Source: Membranipora membranacea (lineage: Eukaryota > Bryozoa > Gymnolaemata > Cheilostomatida > Membraniporidae). Taken from it: a DNA stretch of 64,000 bases. The notes below the pieces were generated by a model, which was not told where the DNA came from, searched no databases, and saw only the letters and a list, made by a program, of their open reading frames with translations. Positions 13,411 to 26,259 of the stretch are shown here, one piece after another. Position numbers and translations under genes: made by a program. The stretch is taken from positions 24,094,162-24,158,161 of the forward strand of contig OU612067.1 in NCBI GenBank assembly GCA_914767715.1. The letters are read 5' to 3'. Position 1 is the first letter of the stretch. Each line of letters begins with the position of its first letter.

Positions 13411-16400
13411 TTAAGTCAGCTTAATTACCGCCCTATTAATCCGAGGATTCCAATATTCTGGATTTTGAATAAGGCCGATAAGAGCTTGAACTGGTTGGAG
13501 TTTGATAAAGATTCGAGAGAGTTTTAATTTTTGATGTTGCCGTATGGCATGTTTTTTTTTAGCAAAAGTGACCCTAATTAAAACGGACGCTGACGGAGAA
13601 TGAAAAGCCGCAGAGGCAAACGGTTTGCTGATTCGAGATAAGCAGAAGTTGCTCCTCCTCATGAGGTGAGTTGGAAGCAAATCTATTTTTTGATCTGAGC
13701 GAAAAAAAAGCGTGGTATTATTTTGAAGATTTCAAGTCAGCTTAATTACCGCCCTATTAATCCGAGGATTCCAATATTCTGGATTTTGAATAAGGCCGAT
13801 AAGAGCTTGAACTGGTTGGAGTTTGATAAAGATTCGAGAGAGTTTTAATTTTTGATGTTGCCGTATGGCATGTTTTTTTTTAGCAAAAGTGACCCTTATT
13901 AAAGCGGACGCTGACGGAGAATGAAAAGCCGCAGAGGCAAACGGTTTGCTGATACGAGATAAGCAGTAGTTGCTCCTCCTCATGAGGTGAGTTAGAAGCA
14001 AATCTATTTTTTGATCTGAGCGAAAAAAAGCGTGATACCCACCCTTGGTATTATTTTGAAAATTTCAAGTCAGCTTAATTACCGCCCTATTAATCCGAGG
14101 ATTCCAATATTCTGGATTTTGAATAAGGCCGATAAGAGCTTGAACTGGTTGGAGTTTGATAAAGATTCGAGAGAGTTTTAATTTTTGATGTTGCCGTATG
14201 GCATGTTTTTTTTTTAGCAAAAGTGACCCTAATTAAAACGGACGCTGACGGAGAATGAAAAGCCGCAGAGGCAAACGGTTTGATGATACGAGATAAGCAG
14301 AAGTTGCTCCTCCTCATGAGGTGAGTTAAAAGCAAATCTATTTTTTGATCTGAGCGAAAAAAAAGCGTGATACCCACCCCTTGGTATTATTTTGAAGATT
14401 TCAAGTCAGCTTAATTACCGCCCTATTAATCCGAGGATTCCAATATTCTGGATTTTGAATAAGGCCGATAAGAGCTTGAACTGGTTGGAGTTTGATAAAG
14501 ATTCGAGAGAGTTTTAATTTTTGATGTTGCCGTATGGCATGTTTTTCTTTAGCAAAAGTGACGCTAACTAAAACGGACGCATACGGAGAATGAAAAGCCG
14601 CAGAGGCAAACGGTTTGCTGATACGAGATAAGCAGAAGTTGCTCCTCCTCATGAGGTGAGTTAGAAGCAAATCTATTTTTTGATCTGAGCGAAAAAAAAG
14701 CGTGGTATTATTTTGAAGATTTCAAGTCAGCTTAATTACCGCCCTATTAATCCGAGGATTCCAATATTCTGGATTTTGAATAAGGCCGATAAGAGCTTGA
14801 ACTGGTTGGAGTTTGATAAAGATTCGAGAGAGTTTTAATTTTTGATGTTGCCGTATGGCATGTTTTTTTTTTAGCAAAAGTGACCCTTATTAAAACGGAC
14901 GCTGACGGAGAATGAAAAGCCGCAGAGGCAAACGGTTTGCTGATACGAGATATGCAGAAGTTGCTCCTCCTCATGAGGTGAGTTAGAAGCAAATCTATTT
15001 TTTGATCTGAGCGAAAAAAAAGCGTGATACCCACCCTTGGTATTATTTTGAAAATTTCAAGTCAGCTTAATTACCGCCCTATTAATCCGAGGATTCCAAT
15101 ATTCTGGATTTTGAATAAGGCCGATAAGAGCTTGAACTGGTTGGAATTTGATAAAGATTCGAAAGAGTTTTAATTTTTGATGTTGCCGTATGGCATGTTT
15201 TTTTTTTAGCAAAAGTGACCCTAATTAAAACGGACGCTGACGGAGAATGAAAAGCCGCAGAGGCAAACGGTTTGATGATACGAGATAAGCAGAAGTTGCT
15301 CCTCCTCATGAGGTGAGTTAGAAGCAAATCTCTTTTTTGATCTGAGCGAAAAAAAAGCGTGATACCCACCCTTGGTATTATTTTGAAGATTTCAAGTAGC
15401 TTAATTACCGCCCTATTAATCCGAGGATTCCAATATTCTGGATTTTGAATAAGGCCGATAAGAGCTTGAACTGGTTGGAGTTTGATAAAGATTCGAGAGA
15501 GTTTTAATTTTTGATGTTGCCGTATGGCATGTTTTTTTTTAGCAAAAGTGACCCTAATTAAAACGGACGCTGACGGAGAATGAAAAGCCGCAGAGGCAAA
15601 CGGTTTGCTGATTCGAGATAAGCAGAAGTTGCTCCTCCTCATGAGGTGAGTTAGAAGCAAATCTATTTTTTGATCTGAGCGACAAAAAAGCGTGGTATTA
15701 TTTTGAAGATTTCAAGTCAGCTTAATTACCGCCCTATTAATCCGAGGATTCCAATATTCTGGATTTTGAATAAGGCCGATAAGAGCTTGAACTGGTTGGA
15801 GTTTGATAAAGATTCGAGAGAGTTTTAATTTTTGATGTTGCCGTATGGCATGTTTTTTTTTAGCAAAAGTGACCCTAATTAAAACGGACGCTGACGGAGA
15901 ATGAAAAGCCGCAGAGGCAAACGGTTTGCTGATTCGAGATGAGCAGAAGTTGCTCCTCCTCATGAGGTGAGTTTGAAGCAAATCTATTTTTTGATCTGAG
16001 CGAAAAAAAAGCGTGATACCCACCCTTGGTATTATTTTGAAGATTTCAAGTCAGCTTAATTACCGCCCTATTAATCCGAGGATTCCAATATTCTGGATTT
16101 TGAATAAGGCCGATAAGAGCTTGAACTGGTTGGAGTTTGATAAAGATTCGAGAGAGTTTTAATTTTTGATGTTGCCGTACGGCATGTTTTTTTTTAGCAA
16201 AAGTGACCCTAATTAAAACGGACGCTGACGGAGAATGAAAAGCCGCAGAGGCAAACGGTTTGCTGATTCGAGATAAGCAGAAGTTGCTCCTCCTCATGAG
16301 GTGAGTTAGAAGCAAATCTATTTTTTGATCTGAGCGAAAAAAAAGCCTTGGTATTATTTTGAAGATTTCAAGTCAGCTTAATTACCGCCCTATTAATCCA

Positions 16401-19400
16401 AGGATTCCAATATTCTGGATTTTGAATAAGGCCGATAAGCTTGAACTGGTTGGAGTTTGATAAAGATTTGAGTGAGTTTTAATTTCTGATGTTGCCGTAT
16501 GGCATGTTTTTTTTTAGCAAAATTGACCCTTATTAAAACGGACGCTGACGGAGAATGAAAAGCCGCAGAGGCAAACGGTTTGCTGATTCGAGATAAGCAG
16601 AAGTTGCTCCTCCTCATGAGGTGAGTTAGAAGCAAATCTATTTTTTGATCTGAGCGAAAAAAAAGCGTGATACCCACCCTTGGTATTATTTTGAAGATTT
16701 CAAGTCAGCTTAATTACCGCCCTATTAATCCGAGGATTCCAATATTCTGGATTTTGAATAAGGCCGATAAGAGCTTGAACTGGTTGGAGTTTGATAAAGA
16801 TTCAAGAGAGTTTTAATTTTTGATGTTGCCGTATGGCATGTTTTTTTTTAGCAAAAGTGACCCTTATTAAAACGGACGCTGACGGAGAATGAAAAGCCGC
16901 AGAGGCAAACGGTTTGCTGATTCGAGATAAGCAGAAGTTGCTCCTCCTCATGAGGTGAGTTAGAAGCAAACCTATTTTTTGATCTGAGCGGAAAAAAAGC
17001 GTGATACCCACCCTAGGTATTATTTTGAAAATTTCAAGTCAGCTTAATTACCGCCCTATTAATCCGAGGATTCCAATATTCTGGATTTTGAATAAGGCCG
17101 ATAAGAGCTTGAACTGGGTGGAGTTTGATAAAGATTCAAGAGAGTTTTAATTTTTGATGTTGCCGTATGGCATGTTTTTTTTTAGCAAAAGTGACCCTAA
17201 TTAAAACGGACGCTGACGGAGAATGAAAAGCCGCAGAGGCAAACGGTTTGCTGATTCGAGATAAGCAGAAGTTGCTCCTCTTCATGAGGTGAGTTAGAAG
17301 CAAATCTATTTTTTGATCTGAGCGAAAAAAAAGCGTGATACCCACCCTTGGTATTATTTTGAAGATTTCAAGTCAGCTTAATTACCGCCCTATTAATCCG
17401 AGGATTCCCATATTCTGGATTTTGAATAAGGCCGATAAGAGCTTGAACTGGTTGGAGTTTGATAAAGATTCGAGAGAGTTTTAATTTTTGATGTTGCCGT
17501 ATGGCATGTTTTTTTTTAGCAAAAGTGACCCTTATTAAAATGGACGCTGACGGAGAATGAAAAGCCGCAGAGGCAAACGGTTTGATGATACGAGATAAGC
17601 AGAAGTTGCTCCTCCTCATGAGGTGAGTTAGAAGCAAATCTCTTTTTTGATCTGAGCGAAAAAAAAGCGTGATACCCACCCTTGGTATTATTTTGAAGAT
17701 TTCAAGTAGCTTAATTACCGCCCTATTAATCCGAGGATTCCAATATTCTGGATTTTGAATAAGGCCGATAAGAGCTTGGACTGGTTGGAGTTTGATAAAG
17801 ATTCGAGAGAGTTTTAATTTTTGATGTTGCCGTATGGCATGTTTTTTTTTAGCAAAAGTGACCCTAATTAAAACGGACGCTGACGGAGAATGAAAAGCCG
17901 CAGAGGCAAACGGTTTGCTGATTCGAGATAAGCAGAAGTTGCTCCTCCTCATGAGGTGAGTTAGAAGCAAATCTATTTTTTGATCTGAGCGACAAAAAAG
18001 CGTGGTATTATTTTGAAGATTTCAAGTCAGCTTAATTACCGCCCTATTAATCCGAGGATTCCAATATTCTGGATTTTGAATAAGGCCGATAAGAGCTTGA
18101 ACTGGTTGGAGTTTGATAAAGATTCGAGAGAGTTTTAATTTTTGATGTTGCCGTATGGCATGTTTTTTTTTAGCAAAAGTGACCCTAATTAAAACGGACG
18201 CTGACGGAGAATGAAAAGCCGCAGAGGCAAACGGTTTGCTGATTCGAGATGAGCAGAAGTTGCTCCTCCTCATGAGGTGAGTTTGAAGCAAATCTATTTT
18301 TTGATCTGAGCGAAAAAAAAGCGTGATACCCACCCTTGGTATTATTTTGAAGATTTCAAGTCAGCTTAATTACCGCCCTATTAATCCGAGGATTCCAATA
18401 TTCTGGATTTTGAATATTGCCGATAAGAGCTTGAACTGGTTGGAGTTTGATAAAGATTCGAGAGAGTTTTAATTTTTGATGTTGCCGTACGGCATGTTTT
18501 TTTTTAGCAAAAGTGACCCTAATTAAAACGGACGCTGACGGAGAATGAAAAGCCGCAGAGGCAAACGGTTTGCTGATTCGAGATAAGCAGAAGTTGCTCC
18601 TCCTCATGAGGTGAGTTAGAAGCAAATCTATTTTTTGATCTGAGCGAAAAAAAAGCCTTGGTATTATTTTGAAGATTTCAAGTCAGCTTAATTACCGCCC
18701 TATTAATCCGAGGATTCCAATATTCTGGATTTTGAATAAGGCCGATAAGAGCTTGAACTGGTTGGAGTTTGATAAAGATTCGAGAGAGTTTTAATTTTTG
18801 ATGTTGCCGTATGGCATGTTTTTTTTTAGCAAAAGTGACCCTAATTAAAACGGACGCTGACGGAGAATGAAAAGCCGCAGAGGCAAACGGTTTGCTGATT
18901 CGAGATAAGCAGAAGTTGCTCCTCCTCATGAGGTGAGTTGGAAGCAAATCTATTTTTTGATCTGAGCGAAAAAAAAGCGTGGTATTATTTTGAAGATTTC
19001 AAGTCAGCTTAATTACCGCCCTATTAATCCGAGGATTCCAATATTCTGGATTTTGAATAAGGCCGATAAGAGCTTGAACTGGTTGGAGTTTGATAAAGAT
19101 TCGAGAGAGTTTTAATTTTTGATGTTGCCGTATGGCATGTTTTTTTTTAGCAAAAGTGACCCTTATTAAAGCGGACGCTGACGGAGAATGAAAAGCCGCA
19201 GAGGCAAACGGTTTGCTGATACGAGATAAGCAGTAGTTGCTCCTCCTCATGAGGTGAGTTAGAAGCAAATCTATTTTTTGATCTGAGCGAAAAAAAGCGT
19301 GATACCCACCCTTGGTATTATTTTGAAAATTTCAAGTCAGCTTAATTACCGCCCTATTAATCCAAGGATTCCAATATTCTGGATTTTGAATAAGGCCGAT

Positions 19401-22400
19401 AAGAGCTTGAACTGGTTGGAGTTTGATAAAGATTTGAGAGAGTTTTAATTTTTGATGTTGCCGTATGGCATGTTTTTTTTTTAGCAAAAGTGACCCTAAT
19501 TAAAACGGACGCTGACGGAGAATGAAAAGCCGCAGAGGCAAACGGTTTGATGATACGAGATAAGCAGAAGTTGCTCCTCCTCATGAGGTGAGTTAAAAGC
19601 AAATCTATTTTTTGATCTGAGCGAAAAAAAAGCGTGATACCCACCCCTTGGTATTATTTTGAAGATTTCAAGTCAGCTTAATTACCGCCCTATTAATCCG
19701 AGGATTCCAATATTCTGGATTTTGAATAAGGCCGATAAGAGCTTGAACTGGTTGGAGTTTGATAAAGATTCGAGAGAGTTTTAATTTTTGATGTTGCCGT
19801 ATGGCATGTTTTTCTTTAGCAAAAGTGACGCTAACTAAAACGGACGCATACGGAGAATGAAAAGCCGCAGAGGCAAACGGTTTGCTGATACGAGATAAGC
19901 AGAAGTTGCTCCTCCTCATGAGGTGAGTTAGAAGCAAATCTATTTTTTGATCTGAGCGAAAAAAAAGCGTGGTATTATTTTGAAGATTTCAAGTCAGCTT
20001 AATTACCGCCCTATTAATCCGAGGATTCCAATATTCTGGATTTTGAATAAGGCCGATAAGAGCTTGAACTGGTTGGAGTTTGATAAAGATTCGAGAGAGT
20101 TTTAATTTTTGATGTTGCCGTATGGCATGTTTTTTTTTTAGCAAAAGTGACCCTTATTAAAACGGACGCTGACGGAGAATGAAAAGCCGCAGAGGCAAAC
20201 GGTTTGCTGATACGAGATAAGCAGAAGTTGCTCCTCCTCATGAGGTGAGTTAGAAGCAAATCTATTTTTTGATCTGAGCGAAAAAAAAGCGTGATACCCA
20301 CCCTTGGTATTATTTTGAAAATTTCAAGTCAGCTTAATTACCGCCCTATTAATCCGAGGATTCCAATATTCTGGATTTTGAATAAGGCCGATAAGAGCTT
20401 GAACTGGTTGGAATTTGATAAAGATTCGAAAGAGTTTTAATTTTTGATGTTGCCGTATGGCATGTTTTTTTTTAGCAAAAGTGACCCTAATTAAAACGGA
20501 CGCTGACGGAGAATGAAAAGCCGCAGAGGCAAACGGTTTGATGATACGAGATAAGCAGAAGTTGCTCCTCCTCATGAGGTGAGTTAGAAGCAAATCTCTT
20601 TTTTGATCTGAGCGAAAAAAAAGCGTGATACCCACCCTTGGTATTATTTTGAAGATTTCAAGTAGCTTAATTACCGCCCTATTAATCCGAGGATTCCAAT
20701 ATTCTGGATTTTGAATAAGGCCGATAAGAGCTTGAACTGGTTGGAGTTTGATAAAGATTCGAGAGAGTTTTAATTTTTGATGTTGCCGTATGGCATGTTT
20801 TTTTTTAGCAAAAGTGACCCTAATTAAAACGGACGCTGACGGAGAATGAAAAGCCGCAGAGGCAAACGGTTTGCTGATTCGAGATAAGCAGAAGTTGCTC
20901 CTCCTCATGAGGTGAGTTAGAAGCAAATCTATTTTTTGATCTGAGCGACAAAAAAGCGTGGTATTATTTTGAAGATTTCAAGTCAGCTTAATTACCGCCC
21001 TATTAATCCGAGGATTCCAATATTCTGGATTTTGAATAAGGCCGATAAGAGCTTGAACTGGTTGGAGTTTGATAAAGATTCGAGAGAGTTTTAATTTTTG
21101 ATGTTGCCGTATGGCATGTTTTTTTTTAGCAAAAGTGACCCTAATTAAAACGGACGCTGACGGAGAATGAAAAGCCGCAGAGGCAAACGGTTTGCTGATT
21201 CGAGATAAGCAGAAGTTGCTCCTCCTCATGAGGTGAGTTAGAAGCAAATCTATTTTTTGATCTGAGCGAAAAAAAAGCGTGATACCCACCCTTGGTATTA
21301 TTTTGAAAATTTCAAGTCAGCTTAATTACCGCCCTATTATTCTGAGGATTCCAATATTCTGGATTTTGAATAAGGCCGATAAGAGCTTGAACTGGTTGGA
21401 GTTTGATAAAGATTCGAGAGAGTTTTAATTTTTGATGTTGCCGTATGGCATGTTTTTTTTTAGCGAAAGTGACCCTAATTAAAACGGACGCTGACGGAGA
21501 ATGAAAAGCCGCAGAGGCAAACGGTTTGCTGATACGAGATAAGCAGAAGTTGCTTCTCCTCATGAGGTGAGTTGGAAGCAAATCTATTTTTTGATCTGAG
21601 CGAAAAAAAAGCGTGGTATTATTTTGAAGATTTCAAGTCAGCTTAATTACCGCCCTATTAATCCGAGGATTCCAATATTCTGGATTTTGAATAAGGCCGA
21701 TAAGAGCTTGAACTGGTTGGAGTTTGATAAAGATTCGAGAGAGTTTTAATTTTTGATGTTGCCATATGGCATGTTTTTTTTTAGCAAAAGTGACCCTTAT
21801 TAAAGCGGACGCTGACGGAGAATGAAAAGCCGCAGAGGCAAACGGTTTGCTGATACGAGATAAGCAGAAGTTGCTCCTCCTCATGAGGTGAGTTAGAGGC
21901 AAATCTATTTTTTGATCTGAGCGAAAAAAAGCGTGATACCCACCCTTGGTATTATTTTGAAAATTTCAAGTCAGCTTAATTACCGCCCTATTAATCCGAG
22001 GATTCCAATATTCTGGATTTTGAATAAGGCCGATAAGAGCTTGAACTGGTTGGAGTTTGATAAAGATTCGAGAGAGTTTTAATTTTTGATGTTGCCGTAT
22101 GGCATGTTTTTTTTTTAGCAAAAGTGACCCTAATTAAAACGGACGCTGACGGAGAATGAAAAGCCGCAGAGGCAAACGGTTTGATGATACGAGATAAGCA
22201 GAAGTTGCTCCTCCTCATGAGGTGAGTTAGAAGCAAATCTATTTTTTGATCTGAGCGAAAAAAAAGCGTGATACCCACCCTTGGTATTATTTTGAAGATT
22301 TCAAGTCAGCTTAATTACCGTCCTATCAATCCGAGGATTCCAATATTCTGGATTTTGAATAAGGCCGATAAGAGCTTGAACTGGTTGGAGTTTGATAAAG

Positions 22401-23945
22401 ATTCGAGAGAGTTTTAATTTTTGATGTTGCCGTATGGCATGTTTTTTTTTAGCAAAAGTGACCCTAATTAAAACGGACGCTGACGGAGAATGAAAAGCCG
22501 CAGAGGCAAACGGTTTGCTGATTCGAGATAAGCAGAAGTTGCTCCTCCTCATGAGGTGAGTTAGAAGCAAATCTATTTTTTGATCTGAGCGAAAAAAAGG
22601 CGTGGTATTATTTTGAAGATTTCAAGTCAGCTTAATTACCGCCCTATTAATCCGAGGATTCCAATATTCTGGATTTTGAATAAGGCCGATAAGAGCTTGA
22701 ACTGGTTGGAGTTTGATAAAGAGTCGAGAGAGTTTTAATTTTTGATGTTGCCGTATGGCATGTTTTTTTTTTAGCAAAAGTGACCCTTATTAAAACGGAC
22801 GCTGACGGAGAATGAAAAGCCGCAGAGGCAAACGGTTTGCTGATACGAGATAAGCAGAAGTTGCTCCTCCTCATGAGGTGAGTTAGAAGCAAATCTATTT
22901 TTTGATCTGAGCGAAAAAAAAGCGTGATACCCACCCTTGGTATTATTTTAAAAATTTCAAGTCAGCTTAATTACCGCCCTATTAATCCGAGGATTCCAAT
23001 ATTATGGATTTTGAATAAGGCCGATAAGAGCTTGAACTGGTTGGAGTTTGATAAAGATTCGAAAGAGTTTTAATTTTTGATGTTGCCGTATGGCATGTTT
23101 TTTTTTTAGCAAAAGTGACCCTAATTAAAACGGACGCTGACGGAGAATGAAAAGCCGCAGAGGCAAACGGTTTGATGATACGAGATAAGCAGAAGTTGCT
23201 CCTCCTCATGAGGTGAGTTAGAAGCAAATCTCTTTTTTGATCTGAGCGAAAAAAAAGCGTGATACCCACCCTTGGTATTATTTTGAAGATTTCAAGTAGC
23301 TTAATTACCGCCCTATTAATCCGAGGATTCCAATATTCTGGATTTTGAATAAGGCCGATAAGAGCTTGAACTGGTTGGAGTTTGATAAAGATTCGAGAGA
23401 GTTTTAATTTTTGATGTTGCCGTATGGCATGTTTTTTTTTAGCAAAAGTGACCCTAATTAAAACGGACGCTGACGGAGAATGAAAAGCCGCAGAGGCAAA
23501 CGGTTTGCTGATTCGAGATAAGCAGAAGTTGCTCCTCCTCATGAGGTGAGTTAGAAGCAAATCTATTTTTTGATCTGAGCGAAAAAAAAGCGTGGTATTA
23601 TTTTGAAGATTTCAAGTCAGCTTAATTACCGCCCTATTAATCCGAGGATTCCAATATTCTAGATTTTGAATAAGGCCGATAAGAGCTTGAACTGGTTGGA
23701 GTTTGATAAAGATTCGAGAGAGTTTTAATTTTTGATGTTGCCGTATGGCATGTTTTTTTTTAGCAAAAGTGACCCTTATTTTAACGGACGCTGACGGAGA
23801 ATGAAAAGCCGCAGAGGCAAACGGTTTGCTGATACGAGATAAGCAGAAGTTGCTCCTCCTCATGAGGTGAGTTAGAAGCAAATCTATTTTTTGATCTGAG
23901 CGAAAAAAAAGCGTGATACCCACCCTTGGTATTATTTTGAAAATT
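13411..23945 (+). repeat. Eight-monomer higher-order repeat, about 2,634-bp period
   Basis: The monomer series starting at 13411 recurs at 18678 (offset 5,267) and at 21312 (offset a further 2,634), and a further partial copy starts near 23946. Shared markers include CAAGTAGCTT lacking one base, CAAATCTCTTTTTTG, GATGATACGAG, 13-bp hairpin deletions at fixed places, and CTAACTAAAACGGACGCATACGG at 14560 and 19827. The second expected copy (16045-18677) is rearranged: it contains five monomers matching 8.3-9.95 kb, and spacing is 2,310 plus 2,956 bp instead of two equal periods. Reading frames fuse across two monomers at 15082-15660, 17368-17970, 20324-20926 and 22982-23560 because of the missing base; this is a side effect. 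Confidence 0.75.
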
Positions 23946-24925
23946 TCAAGTCAGCTTAATTACCGCCCTATTAATCCGAGGATTCCAATATTCTGAATTT
24001 TGAATAAGGCCGATAAGAGCTTGAACTGGTTGGAGTTTGATAAAGATTCGAAAGAGTTTTAATTTTTGGTGTTGCCGTATGGCATGTTTTTTTTTAGCAA
24101 AAGTGACCCTAATTAAAACGGACGCTGACGGAGAATGAAAAGCCGCAGAGGCAAACGGTTTGATGATACGAGATAAGCAGAAGTTGCTCCTCCTCATGAG
24201 GTGAGTTAGAAGCAAATCTCTTTTTTGATCTGAGCGAAAAAAAAGCGTGATACCCACCCTTGGTATTATTTTGAAGATTTCAAGTCAGCTTAATTACCGC
24301 CCTATTAATCCGAGGATTCCAATATTCTGGATTTTGAATAAGGCCGATAAGAGCTTAAACTGGTTGGAGTTTGATAAAGATTCGAGAGAGTTTTAATTTT
24401 TGATGTTGCCGTATGGCATGTTTTTTTTTAGCAAAAGTGACCCTAATTAAAACGGACGCTGACGGAGAATGAAAAGCCGCAGAGGCAAACGGTTTGCTGA
24501 TTCGAGATAAGCAGAAGTTGCTCCTCCTCATGAGGTGAGTTAGAAGCAAATCTATTTTTTGATCTGAGCGAAAAAAAAGCGTGATACCCACCCTTGGTAT
24601 TATTTTGAAAATTTCAAGTCAGCTTAATTACCGCCCTATTAATCCGAGGATTCCAATATTCTGGATTTTGAATAAGGCCGATAAGAGCTTGAACTGGTTG
24701 GAGTTTGATAAAGATTCGAGACAGTTTTAATTTTTGATGTTGCCGTATGGCATGTTTTTTTTTAGCGAAAGTGACCCTAATTAAAACGGACGCTGACGGA
24801 GAATGAAAAGCCGCAGAGGCAAACGGTTTGCTGATACGAGATAAGCAGAAGTTGCTCCTCCTCATGAGGTGAGTTAGAAGCAAATCTATTTTTTGATCTG
24901 AGCGAAAAAAAAGCGTGATACCCAC

Positions 24926-26259
24926 CCTTGGTATTATTTTGAAGATTTCAAGTCAGCTTAATTACCGCCCTATTAATCCGAGGATTCCAATATTCTGGAT
25001 TTTGAATAAGGCCGATAAGAGCTTGAACTGGTTGGAGTTTGATAAAGATTCGAGAGAGTTTTAATTTTTGATGTTGCCGTATGCCATGTTTTTTTTTAGC
25101 AAAAGTGACCCTAATTAAAACGGACGCTGACGGAGAATGAAAAGCCGCAGAGGCAAACGGTTTGCTGATTCGAGATAAGCAGAAGTTGCTCCTCCTCATG
25201 AGGTGAGTTAGAAGCAAATCTATTTTTTGATCTGAGGGAAAAAAAGCGTGATACCCACCCTTGGTATTATTTTGAAGATTTCAAGTCAGCTTAATTACCG
25301 CCCTATTAATCCGAGGATTCCAATATTCTGGATTTTGAATAAGGCCGATAAGAGTTAGAACTGGTTGGAGTTTGATAAAGATTCGAGAGAGTTTTAATTT
25401 TTGATGTTGCCGTATGGCATGTTTTTTTTTAGCAAAAGTGACCCTAATTAAAACGGACGCTGACGGAGAATGAAAAGCCGCAGAGGCAAACGGTTTGCTG
25501 ATTCGAGATAAGCAGAAGTTGCTCCTCCTCATGAGGTGAGTTAGAAGCAAATCTATTTTTTGATCTGAGCGAAAAAAAAGCGTGATACCCACCCTTGGTA
25601 TTATTTTGAAGATTTCAAGTCAGCTTAATTACCGCCCTATTAATCCGAGGATTCCAATATTCTGGATTTTGAATAAGGCCGATAAGAGCTTGAACTGGTT
25701 GGAGTTTGATAAAGATTCGAGAGAGTTTTAATTTTTGATGTTGCCGTATGCCATGTTTTTTTTTAGCAAAAGTGACCCTAATTAAAACGGACGCTGACGG
25801 AGAATGAAAAGCCGCAGAGGCAAACGGTTTGCTGATTCGAGATAAGCAGAAGTTGCTCCTCCTCATGAGGTGAGTTAGAAGCAAATCTATTTTTTGATCT
25901 GAGGGAAAAAAAGCGTGATACCCACCCTTGGTATTATTTTGAAGATTTCAAGTCAGCTTAATTACCGCCCTATTAATCCGAGGATTCCAATATTCTGGAT
26001 TTTGAATAAGGCCGATAAGAGTTAGAACTGGTTGGAGTTTGATAAAGATTCGAGAGAGTTTTAATTTTTGATGTTGCCGTATGGCATGTTTTTTTTTAGC
26101 AAAAGTGACCCTAATTAAAACGGACGCTGACGGAGAATGAAAAGCCGCAGAGGCAAACGGTTTGCTGATTCGAGATAAGCAGAAGTTGCTCCTCCTCATG
26201 AGGTGAGTTAGAAGCAAATCTATTTTTTGATCTGAGCGAAAAAAAAGCGTGATACCCAC
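24926..26259 (+). repeat. Dimer tandem duplication, 667-bp period
   Basis: 24926-25592 and 25593-26259 carry the same private changes in the same order: CGTATGCCATG (near 25079 and 25746), GATCTGAGGGAAAAAAAGCG (25230 and 25897), and AGAGTTAGAACTGG (25351 and 26018). Confidence 0.8.
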
